Source: Bacillota bacterium | GTDB taxonomy: Bacteria > Bacillota > UBA4882 > UBA8346 | DNA: 64,000 nucleotides | Assembly (NCBI GenBank): GCA_023392595.1 | Contig: JAEVYU010000012.1 | Span: forward strand, 124,001 to 188,000 | Direction: 5' to 3' | Part shown: positions 56,233 through 64,000 of the stretch, one piece after another | Layout of the letters: each line of letters begins with the position of its first letter | How positions within the stretch are numbered: position 1 is the stretch's first letter | The notes under the pieces: model-generated | Database searches by the model: none | Told to the model about the DNA's origin: nothing | What the model saw: the letters and a program-made list of their open reading frames with translations, nothing else | Made by a program: the position numbers and the translations under genes

Positions 56233-56731
56233 GGGGTAATACCTCCTTATGGTAAGTTGGAAGAATGAAGGTCTGAATTCGAAGTGTGAAATTTGGAATT
56301 AAAACTTTTTCGCCTTAAAATCTTGATAAATGAATGCCGATTATATTGTCCACGGATTTAACCGGCTGAGGTCCTTTTGGAGCGGCCCAAAAGGACCCAA
56401 AAGGCCGCCGAAACCTACGGATTTCGGTCTTCCCTTTATTCATCCAGGGTTTTTAGTGGGCCTTCGCCCTCCTTGGCCTTCGGACTGGCTACTTGGCTTA
56501 GACTTCCGACGGCAACCGCCGTATTCATCCTGACCAGAGGCGGTGCGGAAGCGCCTTCCTCCTTGAAGGCTTATATAGGTATTAAATTTGTCGCAAGACA
56601 ATATGTCGTTATCATTAACTTTATCAGACATATCGGTATAAGTCAATAAGAATTATGACATATTGGTATAAATCGTTATTGCCTATAGACAAAAAGTCAT
56701 TGAAAGATGAAAATATGGTTGAGGTGTTAGG
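56233..56731. other. Repeat-bearing intergenic region left of the XRE/HEPN cassette
   Basis: No gene is supported; the open frames read through repeats. It holds the left copy of the 62-bp inverted repeat, a hairpin ACGGC/GCCGT near 56507-56521, and after 56580 an abrupt shift to AT-rich sequence leading to the XRE gene. Confidence 0.55.
56348..56409. repeat. Left copy of a 62-bp inverted repeat
   Basis: It matches the reverse complement of 58498-58559 at 60 of 62 positions (differences at the 13th and 56th base). Inside is a palindrome GGTCCTTTTGG/CCAAAAGGACC, so each copy can fold by itself. The pair encloses the XRE regulator and HEPN-type gene. Confidence 0.88.
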
Positions 56732-57046
56732 ATGAGTAGTACTTTTGGGCAAAGACTACGGCTATTACGAGAAGAAAAAAAGATGGTTCAGAAAGAAATT
56801 GCCGATCTTCTGGATGTATCGCAATCAACAATTGGTAAATATGAAGTTGATCAAAGAACTCCCTCTCCAGATGCCATTATTAAATTGGCAGTTTTCTTTG
56901 AGGTATCAACCGATTACTTATTAGGGCATTCGGATATACGAAATCCGCTTAAATCGGAGTATCCAAATTTACCTCTAGAAGCAGTTAAAGAGATTGAAGA
57001 GTTCAGAAAATATATAGAACATAAATATAGTAAACCAGGAAAATGA
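56732..57046 (+). CDS. XRE-family transcriptional regulator
   Basis: 104 residues. A helix-turn-helix in QKEIADLLDVSQSTIGKYE, followed by the usual TPSPDAIIKLAVFFEVSTDYLLG. The last 30 residues form a charged helix that may dimerise. It is AT-rich compared with the flanks. It lies upstream of the broken HEPN-type gene and may have regulated it, as in antitoxin/toxin or defence pairs. A clear ribosome site is only GAGGTG. Confidence 0.9.
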   Translation: MSSTFGQRLRLLREEKKMVQKEIADLLDVSQSTIGKYEVDQRTPSPDAIIKLAVFFEVSTDYLLGHSDIRNPLKSEYPNLPLEAVKEIEEFRKYIEHKYSKPGK

Positions 57047-57307
57047 GGTTTTTTCGGTTAAAAGTAATGACTCATTTTGAATTAATTCCAAGACCGGCTT
57101 TCTTGAGATGGTCTTTATATTATGATACACGAAGCACTAATTATGCAATACACGATAAATGTAATCGGAATTTGGAGAGCGTTAATGTTCAGCAGGTATA
57201 GTTTAATTATGGTATTAGCCTGGATTTTACAAGAATAAATGGAGATAGAGGATAAAAACATTTTTTTAAAATTAAAACATAAACGCTTTTATTAGGAGAT
57301 GCAGCAA

Positions 57308-58083
57308 TTGGTAGAAAATACAGGTCATTGGAGATGGAATGTAGAACATACTTGGGAAAACTTTTCTTCCTTATTTCAAGAGGCAGAACTTGCTAAAGCT
57401 GCTGATAATGAATTTAAGTGCAACCACCATCTTAATCAGTCCTATACTTCGGGATATTAACAATTGAATCATTTGTAAACCAAAAAATAAGAGTTTCAAT
57501 GACGCAACAAGGAGAACCTGAAAAGAAAATTTATGAATATCTCTCTGATCGTAAGAACTCAATCCCGGTAAAATTGAAATCCAAATACCTTGCTGACGAA
57601 CCTATTATAATTCCAGAAGAAGTAAGTATTATCTTATTCAAAAAATATAAAACAACTCGTAATGAACTTACCCATCCTAAAGAAAAAGATCACTCAATTT
57701 ATCAAGATTTAATATTATTAAGGTTTGAAGTCGATAAATTGGTCCAAGCCATTGCAGAGCTAATAATTTGCATTCAAACTGCAAGAAATGAGACTTTCCC
57801 TTACTGGTTAACCGGATGGAATTTTATAAATATGAATGGTAATCCAAATTGGCCTATGGTCAGCGACAATATGCGTTTTATTCAACAATTTAGGCATACG
57901 CAATTAGCTGAGAAACTTGAGGAGTTTGAACAAGCTAAAATGAAAACAATCGATCACTATAGAGAATTGGTTTCATTTCTAGCAACTCAACGTTGTGAAC
58001 CACAAAATCCTGAATATCCACATGCCCCACGTTTATGTAAAACGTGGTGGGATCCCGAGCATACAAAGATTTGTGGCTTATGA
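57308..58083 (+). pseudogene. HEPN-type protein with R-x4-H motif, split by one frameshift
   Basis: AGGAG at 57294 precedes a TTG at 57308 (ATG at 57299 is also in frame). This frame encodes VENTGHWRWNVEHTWENF and stops at 57460. A one-base shift near 57436-57445 continues into VLYFGILTIESFVNQKIRV and the long frame to 58083. The second part (from ATG 57499, 194 residues if started there) has RNELTHPKEKDHS; R-N-x-x-x-H is the active-site motif of HEPN RNases and of related HEPN sensor domains. No other domain is recognised. It could be a pseudogene, a programmed frameshift or a sequencing error. Base use is much more AT-rich than in neighbouring genes. Confidence 0.6.
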
Positions 58084-58370
58084 TGTAAGACTTTTTTCGA
58101 CGGTCTTTGGTTTTTACCGATTAATCATTCTCACTCCACATCTAAATTGAGGAAGCTAACAATCGCCCCTTCATCTAAGCTATTTAGCAGCTAATCTAAT
58201 CTCGATATAGTTTTATTCCAAGATTGTATCTCAGCAATCTGATGAAAATAGTAATTTTTTTAGCACACATAATGGCCCTATTTTTCCACTCCGATATGGT
58301 CAGCACGAGGCTGACCACGCGGCATCTTTTCTCGGAAGAAAAACTGCCGTCGACAAGAAAGCAAAAACCT

Positions 58371-58500
58371 GGTAGGGCGAGAACACGATGTTTGAGTCCC
58401 TGCATAGGCAACAAAGCCCTAACTGAAAAACGCTTTTTACAACCCCGGCTACGGATAGCCGGGGATATAAAGGAGAGACCGGGAACCATGGGGTCCCGGC
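58371..58500 (+). ncRNA. Hairpin-rich segment resembling an orphan HEARO/omega RNA
   Basis: On the plus strand: TAGGGC (58373-58378) pairs with GCCCTA (58416-58421); then AACTGAAAAACGC; then a strong hairpin CCCCGGCTA-CGGA-TAGCCGGGG (58443-58464); then CCGGGA/TCCCGG followed by a T-run. This order recalls the HEARO RNAs associated with IscB transposon genes, but no iscB or tnpB is next to it, and the match is from memory only. Confidence 0.35.
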
Positions 58501-58559
58501 GGCTTTTTGGGTCCTTTTGGGCCGCTCCAAAAGGACCTCAGCCGGTGAAATCCGTGGAC
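58498..58559. repeat. Right copy of the 62-bp inverted repeat
   Basis: Reverse complement of 56348-56409 with two mismatches. It directly follows the hairpin segment at 58371-58500 and precedes the minisatellite. Confidence 0.88.
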
Positions 58560-58618
58560 CCTCAAAACCGTCATTCATTCCCTCTCCCAAAATTCCAAAA
58601 CGACGAAAATCCCCCATG

Positions 58619-58830
58619 TTCGGACAATTCCTCCGGACCGTTCGGAAAATCTCCCGAATCATTCAGACAATTTCCTCAAGCCTTCAGAAAATCTCCTGAG
58701 TCATTCAGAAAATTTCCTCAAGCCTTCAGAAAACCTCCCGAATCATTCAGACAATTTCCTCAAGCCTTCAGAAAATCTCCCGGGTCATCCGGACAATTTC
58801 CCCAAGTTTTCAGGAAATCGCCGGGTCCTA
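58619..58830. repeat. Minisatellite: 21-bp half units in 42-bp pairs
   Basis: Four full 42-bp units start at 58641, 58683, 58725 and 58767, with partial units on both sides. Each is two related 21-bp halves (TTCAGAAAATCTCCCGAATCA and TTCAGACAATTTCCTCAAGCC are the model; one base above the writing limit each is needed to close the half). In one frame it reads FRKSPESFRQFPQA repeatedly, keeping phase, but there is no convincing start of a gene ahead of it. Confidence 0.85.
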
Positions 58831-58980
58831 TTAAAAGTGAAAACCCCTAAATCCGCCGCAGAATCGCCATATTCTTCTCAGCCAAGGCTAAATGTCCCTG
58901 CTTTTCCCGGCCGGAGTTTATTCCCCGATAACGTTTGTCATTCAAGTCAATCTCCACTTGCTCATCCGGTGTTCCTACAG

Positions 58981-59808
58981 TTATATTCCATGCAATTTTC
59001 GAAACTGCCCCGGGCTGAGTCCTTCAAGTTCTTTAAACACCGCGCAAAAATAACTGACATTATCAAACCCCACCATTCCGGCGATGGTCTTGATTTCCAG
59101 GTCCCGTCCTGCAAACATCAAATCTTTGCTTTTATTGATTCTAACACGGTTAAGATGTTCAAAGGGCCGGATTTTCAGAATATTTTTAAATAACAAACAT
59201 AAATGTTGCGGGGAAATATGGATGGTATGGGCCAATTCTTCCAAAGTAATGACTCTGGAGTAGTTTTTTTCCATGTAATCCAGCACCGGTTTGATCCGGG
59301 AATGTTGTTGCAGTATCGAAGCATCATTACTGGAGGAGGTGTACTTATACAAATCCAACAATAACTCATAAATAATGCCGGAACATTGCAAACCTCTAAA
59401 AGAGTTGCCGGATTGGGCAATTTTAAGCGCCAGCCGCATTTTGGCAAGGGTCTTCTCTCCGTGAATGATATAAAAAACATTGGAGCTCCCAAAGCCTAAC
59501 TGATTGACAAACCCCTCAACCAAAGAACCGCTGAAACCTATCCAGTCAACCTCCCAAGGTCCGTTGGTCTCATAATATTCATGAGCCTCGTTGGGATACA
59601 AAAGCACGCCTTGCTCCGGGCCAACCCGGTGAGACTGGCCTCCCACAATTAACTCTCCTTGTCCTTTATGGCACTGAATCCACTGAAACGTCGGATATCC
59701 ATCCGGCCTTGTGATATGTTCCTGATGATGATGACATCCCACTCCCGCCAAATATAAGGGGAGCCCCCTTTCGGATTCACTGACAACCGGAAAAATGTGA
59801 TTCAGCAC
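58981..59808 (-). CDS. AraC-family transcriptional regulator with cupin-type sensor domain
   Basis: 275 residues. The N-terminal cupin-like domain (QGELIVGGQSHRVGPEQGVL, then PNEAHEYYE) is the sugar-binding part of AraC-type regulators, followed by two helix-turn-helix motifs (ITLEELAHTIHISPQHLCLL and IKTIAGMVGFDNVSYFCAVF). It probably controls a carbohydrate gene; the GH42 gene 2 kb away is a candidate. Transcribed away from the permease gene. Confidence 0.92.
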   Translation of the reverse strand: MLNHIFPVVSESERGLPLYLAGVGCHHHQEHITRPDGYPTFQWIQCHKGQGELIVGGQSHRVGPEQGVLLYPNEAHEYYETNGPWEVDWIGFSGSLVEGFVNQLGFGSSNVFYIIHGEKTLAKMRLALKIAQSGNSFRGLQCSGIIYELLLDLYKYTSSSNDASILQQHSRIKPVLDYMEKNYSRVITLEELAHTIHISPQHLCLLFKNILKIRPFEHLNRVRINKSKDLMFAGRDLEIKTIAGMVGFDNVSYFCAVFKELEGLSPGQFRKLHGI

Positions 59809-59858
59809 TTGATTTCAAATTCCCTTCAAATTTTAATACTCATCTTCATATCGTTTGA

Positions 59859-59887
59859 TTGATGGAGCAATTTCATCGTCTTATAAT
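59859..59887 (+). promoter_or_regulatory. Sigma-A-type promoter for the TauE/SafE permease gene
   Basis: TTGATG (59859-59864), a 17-nt spacer and TATAAT (59882-59887), giving a predicted leader of about 20 nt before the ATG at 59916. Confidence 0.65.
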
Positions 59888-59915
59888 ATGAATATAGTTA
59901 TACTATAGCACAAAA

Positions 59916-60668
59916 ATGGAAATCATGAAAATGACAAATCCAGTCTTTCTCTTTTTCACCATTACAATGCTGGCTTATTTTATCAAAGCTCTCACCGGTT
60001 TTGGCAATACTTTGGTGATGAACTCCTTCCTTTCGATTTTTAAAGAAAACCGCCTTGTTACTCCGGTCGACTTATTGTTGAGCCTTCCCACCAATGCTTA
60101 TTTGGCTTGGAAGAACCGCCGCCATATCAACTTTAAAATCGTCATTCCACTTTCCATTGCTGTGATTTTAGGCAATATCCCGGGCACTCTCCTGCTTGGT
60201 AAGGGATCGGATCATCTTTTAAAAGTTATCCTGGGTGTCGTGCTCATCCTATTGGCCCTGGAAATGCATTTTCACAAATCAAAAACAAGCAATCAAAAAT
60301 GGCGTCCGGAGTTATTCTGGCTTATCGGAATCATCTCCGGAGTTTTAATGGGGCTTTTTGGAATCGGGGCTTTGTTGGCGGCAGCCATCGATCGATTTGC
60401 CGGAAACCGCAGCGAGTACCGGGGTAATTTATGTTTCGTTTTTATCTTCGACAATACTTTCCGTTGCCTGAGTTACTGGTGGCAATCTATTTTGAATTGG
60501 CAAATCATAAAGCTATCCCTGGTGCTTCTTCCCGCGGCCCTTCTCGGAATGGGGTTAAGCAGCAGAATGGATTTGCATCTTCGCGACGATCATATCCGTA
60601 AGGGAATTCAAGCCTTAATGGCTGTCAGCGGGGTGTTTTTAATCATCAACAATCTGATTGCAAGATAG
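59916..60668 (+). CDS. TauE/SafE-family membrane transporter
   Basis: 250 residues with about eight membrane helices and the family pattern AYFIKALTGFGNTLVMN near the N-terminus, repeated in looser form as GVLMGLFGIGALLAAAI in the second half. Members export sulfite, sulfoacetate or other organic anions; the substrate here is unknown. Two later in-frame ATGs are also possible starts. It is a single gene. Confidence 0.88.
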   Translation: MEIMKMTNPVFLFFTITMLAYFIKALTGFGNTLVMNSFLSIFKENRLVTPVDLLLSLPTNAYLAWKNRRHINFKIVIPLSIAVILGNIPGTLLLGKGSDHLLKVILGVVLILLALEMHFHKSKTSNQKWRPELFWLIGIISGVLMGLFGIGALLAAAIDRFAGNRSEYRGNLCFVFIFDNTFRCLSYWWQSILNWQIIKLSLVLLPAALLGMGLSSRMDLHLRDDHIRKGIQALMAVSGVFLIINNLIAR

Positions 60669-61254
60669 CGCACATGTTTTTCGTCAGAAGACTAAAGATT
60701 TCCCCCTTTTTTCTTCGTGACCTTCGTGCTCTTCGTGGTAGAAATATCAATTTTTTCTAGATAGTCCCCCCGCCCCGGCATGCCGGGGCAAATGAAAGGA
60801 TGAAAATGAGCCTAAACCCGACCCTGGCCCTTAAAGGGTATTAGCCCAACTTTCGGGTCTATTATTGGCCTTCGTTAGCATGCTACAGCCTTTAGGCCAG
60901 CAATTCCAACCGATTCCCTTTAAGTGGAAGTGTGGAACCATTCCTTAAAAAACGCTAAGCGCTTTTAGGGGCAGGCTAGAAGCATTTAGGCAAGAGTATT
61001 TCCAGATAGTCGTCCACCCCAGCCCTGCCGGGGCACGTGAAAGGATGAAAATAAGTTATTTATTCTCCCGCAGAGGCGTCGTCACCACTGGTGACGCAGG
61101 CGCAAGAGGTTTTTTTCAACAATGTTTTTCGCTTTTCTCTGCGTCTCCGCGCCTTGGCGGGAGATTCGATCTTTTAGACTTCGAAGTATTTTCTAAGTAG
61201 ATCAATCATTTTAAAGGGTTAAACCTTTTGATTAAAAATACAAGGAGGATTCCA
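60669..61254. other. Repeat-filled intergenic region before the GH42 gene
   Basis: Contents: an 18-bp perfect palindrome GCCCCGGCATGCCGGGGC (60772-60789); an imperfect direct repeat of about 50 bp (60760-60812 and 61002-61054, both with GATAGTC and GGCANNTGAAAGGATGAAAAT); and an inverted pair CTCCCGC (61075-61081) / GCGGGAG (61157-61163), related to the fragment at 47108. No gene is visible. The GH42 ribosome site is at its right end. Confidence 0.65.
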
Positions 61255-63276
61255 ATGATTCCCAACCCCAACCCATCACCGAAAATCTTTTATGGAGGCG
61301 ACTACAATCCGGAGCAGTGGCCCGAGTCGGTCTGGCAAGAAGATATGGCGCTCATGAAAAAGGCCGGGGTTAACCTGGTCAGTGTCGGTATCTTCAGTTG
61401 GGCCCTATTGCAACCAACTGAAGATACTTACAACTTTGAATGGTTCGACCGCTTGTTGGATCTTTTGGCTCAAAACGGTATTTCCGTGGTTCTGGCCACT
61501 GCAACGGCCGCTCAACCGGCTTGGCTGTCCCGGAAATATCCCGATATCCTGCCGGTGAGCGCCGACGGCAACCGGATCAGTTATGGCTCCCGTCAGTCCT
61601 ATTGTCCCAATAGCCCTAGCTATCGCCGCCTTGGACAAGCGTTGGTTGCCAAAATGGCGGAAAGATATAAAAACCATCCCGCCCTTGCCCTTTGGCATAT
61701 CAACAACGAATACGCCTGCCATACACCCATTTGTTACTGCGACAACTGTGCCGAGGCTTTCCGGAACTGGCTCACCCAGAAATACGGAACCATTGAAAAA
61801 GTGAATGAGGCCTGGGGTACCAATTTTTGGAGTCAGCACTATTATCAATGGTCGGAAATCATTCCTCCCAGGACGACTTCCACCTTCCCCAATCCCAGCC
61901 AGGTGTTGGACTATAAACGCTTCATGTCGGACAGCATTTTCCAGTGTTATCTGGGGGAGAAGCAAATCATTCAATCCATCACTCCCCACGTCCCTATCAC
62001 AACCAACTTTATGGGAGATTTCAAACCGTTGGATTATTTTGAATGGGCCAAGGAGCTCGATATAGTTTCCTGGGACAGCTACCCCGATCCCGAACCCAAC
62101 ACCTCACCGGACTGGGCGGCTTTTAACCACGATCTGATGCGGGGCTTGAAAAACGGCCAACCCTTCATCTTGATGGAACAGGCTCCGAATAACGTAAACT
62201 GGCGTCCGGTCAACACCAATAAAAGGCCCGGCGTAATGAAGCTTTGGAGTTATCAGGCCATGGCCCACGGCGCGGACGCCATCATGTTTTTTCAATGGCG
62301 CCAATCCCGCAAAGGGGCGGAAAAATTCCACAGCGCAGTCGTGACCCATACCGGAAACGACCAGTCCCGTGTCTTTAAAGAAGTCGCCGCACTCGGGAGC
62401 GAATTGAAAGTTCTGGCGCCCCTCGTTGGTTCAAAGATCGAATCCAAAGTGGCTATTCTTTTTGACTATGAGAACTGGTGGGCCGTGGAATACGTCCAAA
62501 GACCCAGCGCCGATGTAAATTACCTGGAACAAATCCGCAATTTTTATAAACCCTTCTATGAAATGAACATCTCGGTTGACTTTGTTCCGGTTGATGCCGA
62601 CCTGACTCCCTACAAATTAGTGGTCGCTCCCTTGCTGTATATGGTGAAACCGGGGCTGAAAGAAAGCCTGGAGAATTATGTGGCCCACGGCGGTACTTTC
62701 ATTGCCACTTTCTTCAGCGGCATTGTGGATGAAACCGATGGCGTTTTCCCGGGCGGATATCCCGGACCTCTTCAAGAGCTCTTGGGTCTGGCGGTGGAAG
62801 AATTTGATCCTTTGGAGCCTCATATGACAAACCGCATCCGTTTAAGTCGAACTTTGGGGGACTTAAAGGGGGAATATGATTGCAATTTATGGTGTGAGGT
62901 TGTTCATCCCCAAAATGCCAAAGTGCTGGCAAGCTTTCTCGATGATTACCATGCAGGCGACCCCTGTTTGACGGAGAATATTTTGGGTCATGGCAAAGCT
63001 TACTATCTGGCGACACAGCCGGAGCCTTACTTCTTGACGAAATTTTTGGATTATCTATGCCAGGAACTGAAAATTACCGCGCCAATGGTCGCCCCATCCG
63101 GAGTGGAAGTTCGCAAGCGTTCCCAGAAAGACCGGGACTACTACTTTATCCTGAATCACAATGACCACGAAGTAACTGTTACTTTACCGGCCGGCACTTA
63201 CAGCGATCGGATCACGAATCGTCCGGTGACGGGTAAAATAGCATTAGCCCCTAAACAAGTCGTTATTTTAGAATAA
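61255..63276 (+). CDS. GH42 beta-galactosidase
   Basis: 673 residues from the ATG at 61255, six bases after AAGGAGG; an in-frame TTG at 61228 lies ahead of this site and is unlikely. GH42 barrel: YGGDYNPEQWPESVW, acid/base Glu in LWHINNEYACH, nucleophile Glu in FILMEQAPNNVNW, and the zinc-site cysteines in CYCDNC plus an upstream Cys (SYCPNSP). A trimerisation domain and a C-terminal beta domain follow. No signal peptide, so it cleaves imported galactosides, as the GH35 enzyme at 47188 probably does. Confidence 0.94.
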   Translation: MIPNPNPSPKIFYGGDYNPEQWPESVWQEDMALMKKAGVNLVSVGIFSWALLQPTEDTYNFEWFDRLLDLLAQNGISVVLATATAAQPAWLSRKYPDILPVSADGNRISYGSRQSYCPNSPSYRRLGQALVAKMAERYKNHPALALWHINNEYACHTPICYCDNCAEAFRNWLTQKYGTIEKVNEAWGTNFWSQHYYQWSEIIPPRTTSTFPNPSQVLDYKRFMSDSIFQCYLGEKQIIQSITPHVPITTNFMGDFKPLDYFEWAKELDIVSWDSYPDPEPNTSPDWAAFNHDLMRGLKNGQPFILMEQAPNNVNWRPVNTNKRPGVMKLWSYQAMAHGADAIMFFQWRQSRKGAEKFHSAVVTHTGNDQSRVFKEVAALGSELKVLAPLVGSKIESKVAILFDYENWWAVEYVQRPSADVNYLEQIRNFYKPFYEMNISVDFVPVDADLTPYKLVVAPLLYMVKPGLKESLENYVAHGGTFIATFFSGIVDETDGVFPGGYPGPLQELLGLAVEEFDPLEPHMTNRIRLSRTLGDLKGEYDCNLWCEVVHPQNAKVLASFLDDYHAGDPCLTENILGHGKAYYLATQPEPYFLTKFLDYLCQELKITAPMVAPSGVEVRKRSQKDRDYYFILNHNDHEVTVTLPAGTYSDRITNRPVTGKIALAPKQVVILE

Positions 63277-63318
63277 CAAGGATGATGATATATCGCTATC
63301 CATAAATGCGCCGGACTA

Positions 63319-63370
63319 TGAAAAGCACGAAAAACAAGGAACGCCTTTTTCCTGGAATTCGTGCTTTTCA
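63319..63370. repeat. 13-bp perfect inverted repeat after the GH42 gene
   Basis: TGAAAAGCACGAA (63319-63331) and TTCGTGCTTTTCA (63358-63370) are exact complements around 26 nt. It may end the GH42 transcript, although no T-run follows. Confidence 0.6.
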
Positions 63371-63816
63371 CGGGATAATGCCCACCGCTGAAACGGCGCT
63401 ATATTCTTGGAATGCAACTATAAAATCAGCGGCTTTCCGGTTTCCTTCCGGTAGCCGGAAAGCCGTTTCCGCAGCTCCAGCGATTTCTGATTTCATTTCA
63501 TCAAACATTTTTTCCATTTCTCCCTTGGGTGATTTCATTTCGCCAAACATTTTTTTCATTTCTCCCTTGGATGATTTCATTTCTCCAATCCTTTTTTCCG
63601 TTTCTCCCTTGGGTGATTTCATTTCTCCAAACATTTTTTCATTTCTCCCTTGGATGATTTCATTTCATCAAACCTTATCGTTATCTGTAAAAACCAATCC
63701 TTTTCATTTTTATTTATTTTTTGGACCTCTTGGACCTCATGCCCCTCTTTTCCCTCGTAAAAAAGGCAAAAAACTTCTATATCGGATGAAATAATAGGTA
63801 TTTTGAGCCTGACCAC
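63368..63816 (-). pseudogene. Possible gene with 14-residue repeats, split by a one-base change
   Basis: On the minus strand a frame from 63816 runs through charged sequence into the repeat GEMKSSKGEMKK and stops at 63619. The next frame carries the same repeat on to 63368. The break falls in the one 41-bp unit of an otherwise 42-bp array. Joined, the protein would have about four copies of a 14-residue motif like GEMKSPKGEMEKMF, two heptads each, which suggests a coiled coil. The remainder of the region to 64000 has no gene. Confidence 0.35.
63489..63674. repeat. Minisatellite with 42-bp units
   Basis: Units start at 63489, 63531, 63573 (42 bp each), 63615 (41 bp) and 63656 (partial). All begin GATTTCATTTC and end CTCCCTTGGGT or CTCCCTTGGAT. 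No spacers, so not CRISPR. Confidence 0.88.
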
Positions 63817-63879
63817 GCATGGTTAAACTATACCGCGGGCCTAACTAAAAGAACTTAAACGGGATTCACAGGATTTTAT

Positions 63880-63978
63880 GGATTTACGGGATTTTTTTAA
63901 AACCCTATGAATTATCTGTTTTTTGCAGCCCAATTTACCAGGTTTTAATCCTGGGAATCCTGCAAATCCCGTAAATCC
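63880..63978. repeat. 15-bp perfect inverted repeat of the GGATTTACGGGATTT family
   Basis: GGATTTACGGGATTT (63880-63894) and AAATCCCGTAAATCC (63964-63978). Related loose copies of this GGATTT-type sequence occur near 55650. A dispersed intergenic element without visible function. Confidence 0.6.
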
Positions 63979-64000
63979 TATCTCCGTTAACTTTTTTAGG

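Larger units (their letters stand above)
58084..58980. other. Hairpin- and repeat-rich region right of the cassette
   Basis: It contains, in order, a GGTCAGC/GCTGACC hairpin (58298-58316), the HEARO-like segment (58371-58500), the right 62-bp repeat copy (58498-58559) and the 21/42-bp minisatellite (58619-58830). A 208-codon frame spans much of this, but it reads through hairpins and repeats and is not accepted as a gene. Confidence 0.6.

Noticed and set aside
58298..58464. Guanidine-II riboswitch (paired hairpins with ACGR-like loops)
   Set aside because: The loops (ACGAG and CGGA) do not give the required C-ACGR-G arrangement and the spacing is far too long.
58224..58850. 208-codon frame as a gene
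   Set aside because: It runs across a hairpin-rich RNA-like segment, the 62-bp inverted repeat and a minisatellite; no ribosome site and no family match.
58619..63674. CRISPR arrays at the two 42-bp repeat tracts
   Set aside because: The units are contiguous with no unique spacers, and no cas genes are present.

Overview
The window (about 46-48% G+C by eye) looks like the chromosome of a Bacillota member. Markers are UvrA/UvrB, a MutS2-like protein, a YdbC/PC4 protein, the ACT + UPF0210 pair, a YesN/YesM-type two-component system and many TTG starts behind strong AAGGAG sites. Both sugar-binding proteins have plain signal peptidase I signals and no lipobox cysteine. That would fit a diderm relative such as the Hydrogenispora/Limnochordia side of the phylum, but this placement is only an inference.

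Region 1 (1-14843, all minus strand) is a natural-product operon cut by the left edge. In transcription order it encodes a type II thioesterase, a PvdE/SyrD-type peptide exporter, a secreted Ntn-type amide hydrolase, a 3299-residue hybrid synthetase (acyl ligase-ACP-C-A-PCP-KS-KR-DH-ACP, no AT) and a further KS-bearing protein. Acyl start, exporter and secreted acylase together suggest that a lipid-capped precursor is built, exported and then de-acylated, as in pyoverdine maturation.

Region 2 (15444-37002) is housekeeping. It holds a sugar nucleotidyltransferase/mutase-like fusion with a GT4 glycosyltransferase, an acyl-CoA ligase, uvrA, a GH13 enzyme, a GNAT protein with a MutS2-like protein lacking Smr, uvrB, a small membrane protein, a chemoreceptor, a PC4-like protein and a membrane-anchored pseudokinase. 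Upstream of the chemoreceptor lies about 500 nt of non-coding DNA with about 40-nt repeats whose hairpin stems covary; it is the best candidate for an undescribed RNA.

Region 3 (37206-40450) carries the ACT/UPF0210 pair, then a decayed stretch with a frameshifted MNT nucleotidyltransferase and a truncated HEPN partner.

Region 4 (40451-55440) is carbohydrate uptake: a YesN/YesM-like pair, a binding protein, two permeases and a GH35 beta-galactosidase on the plus strand; a PLP sulfur-amino-acid enzyme, a second importer without ATPase, and RidA with a YheO/DauR-like regulator on the minus strand.

Region 5 (55441-64000) is accessory and repeat-rich. It has a SymE-like mini-ORF, a 60/62-identical inverted repeat enclosing an AT-rich XRE regulator and a frameshifted HEPN-type gene, an HEARO-like hairpin segment, 21/42-bp minisatellites, an AraC regulator, a TauE/SafE permease and a GH42 beta-galactosidase.
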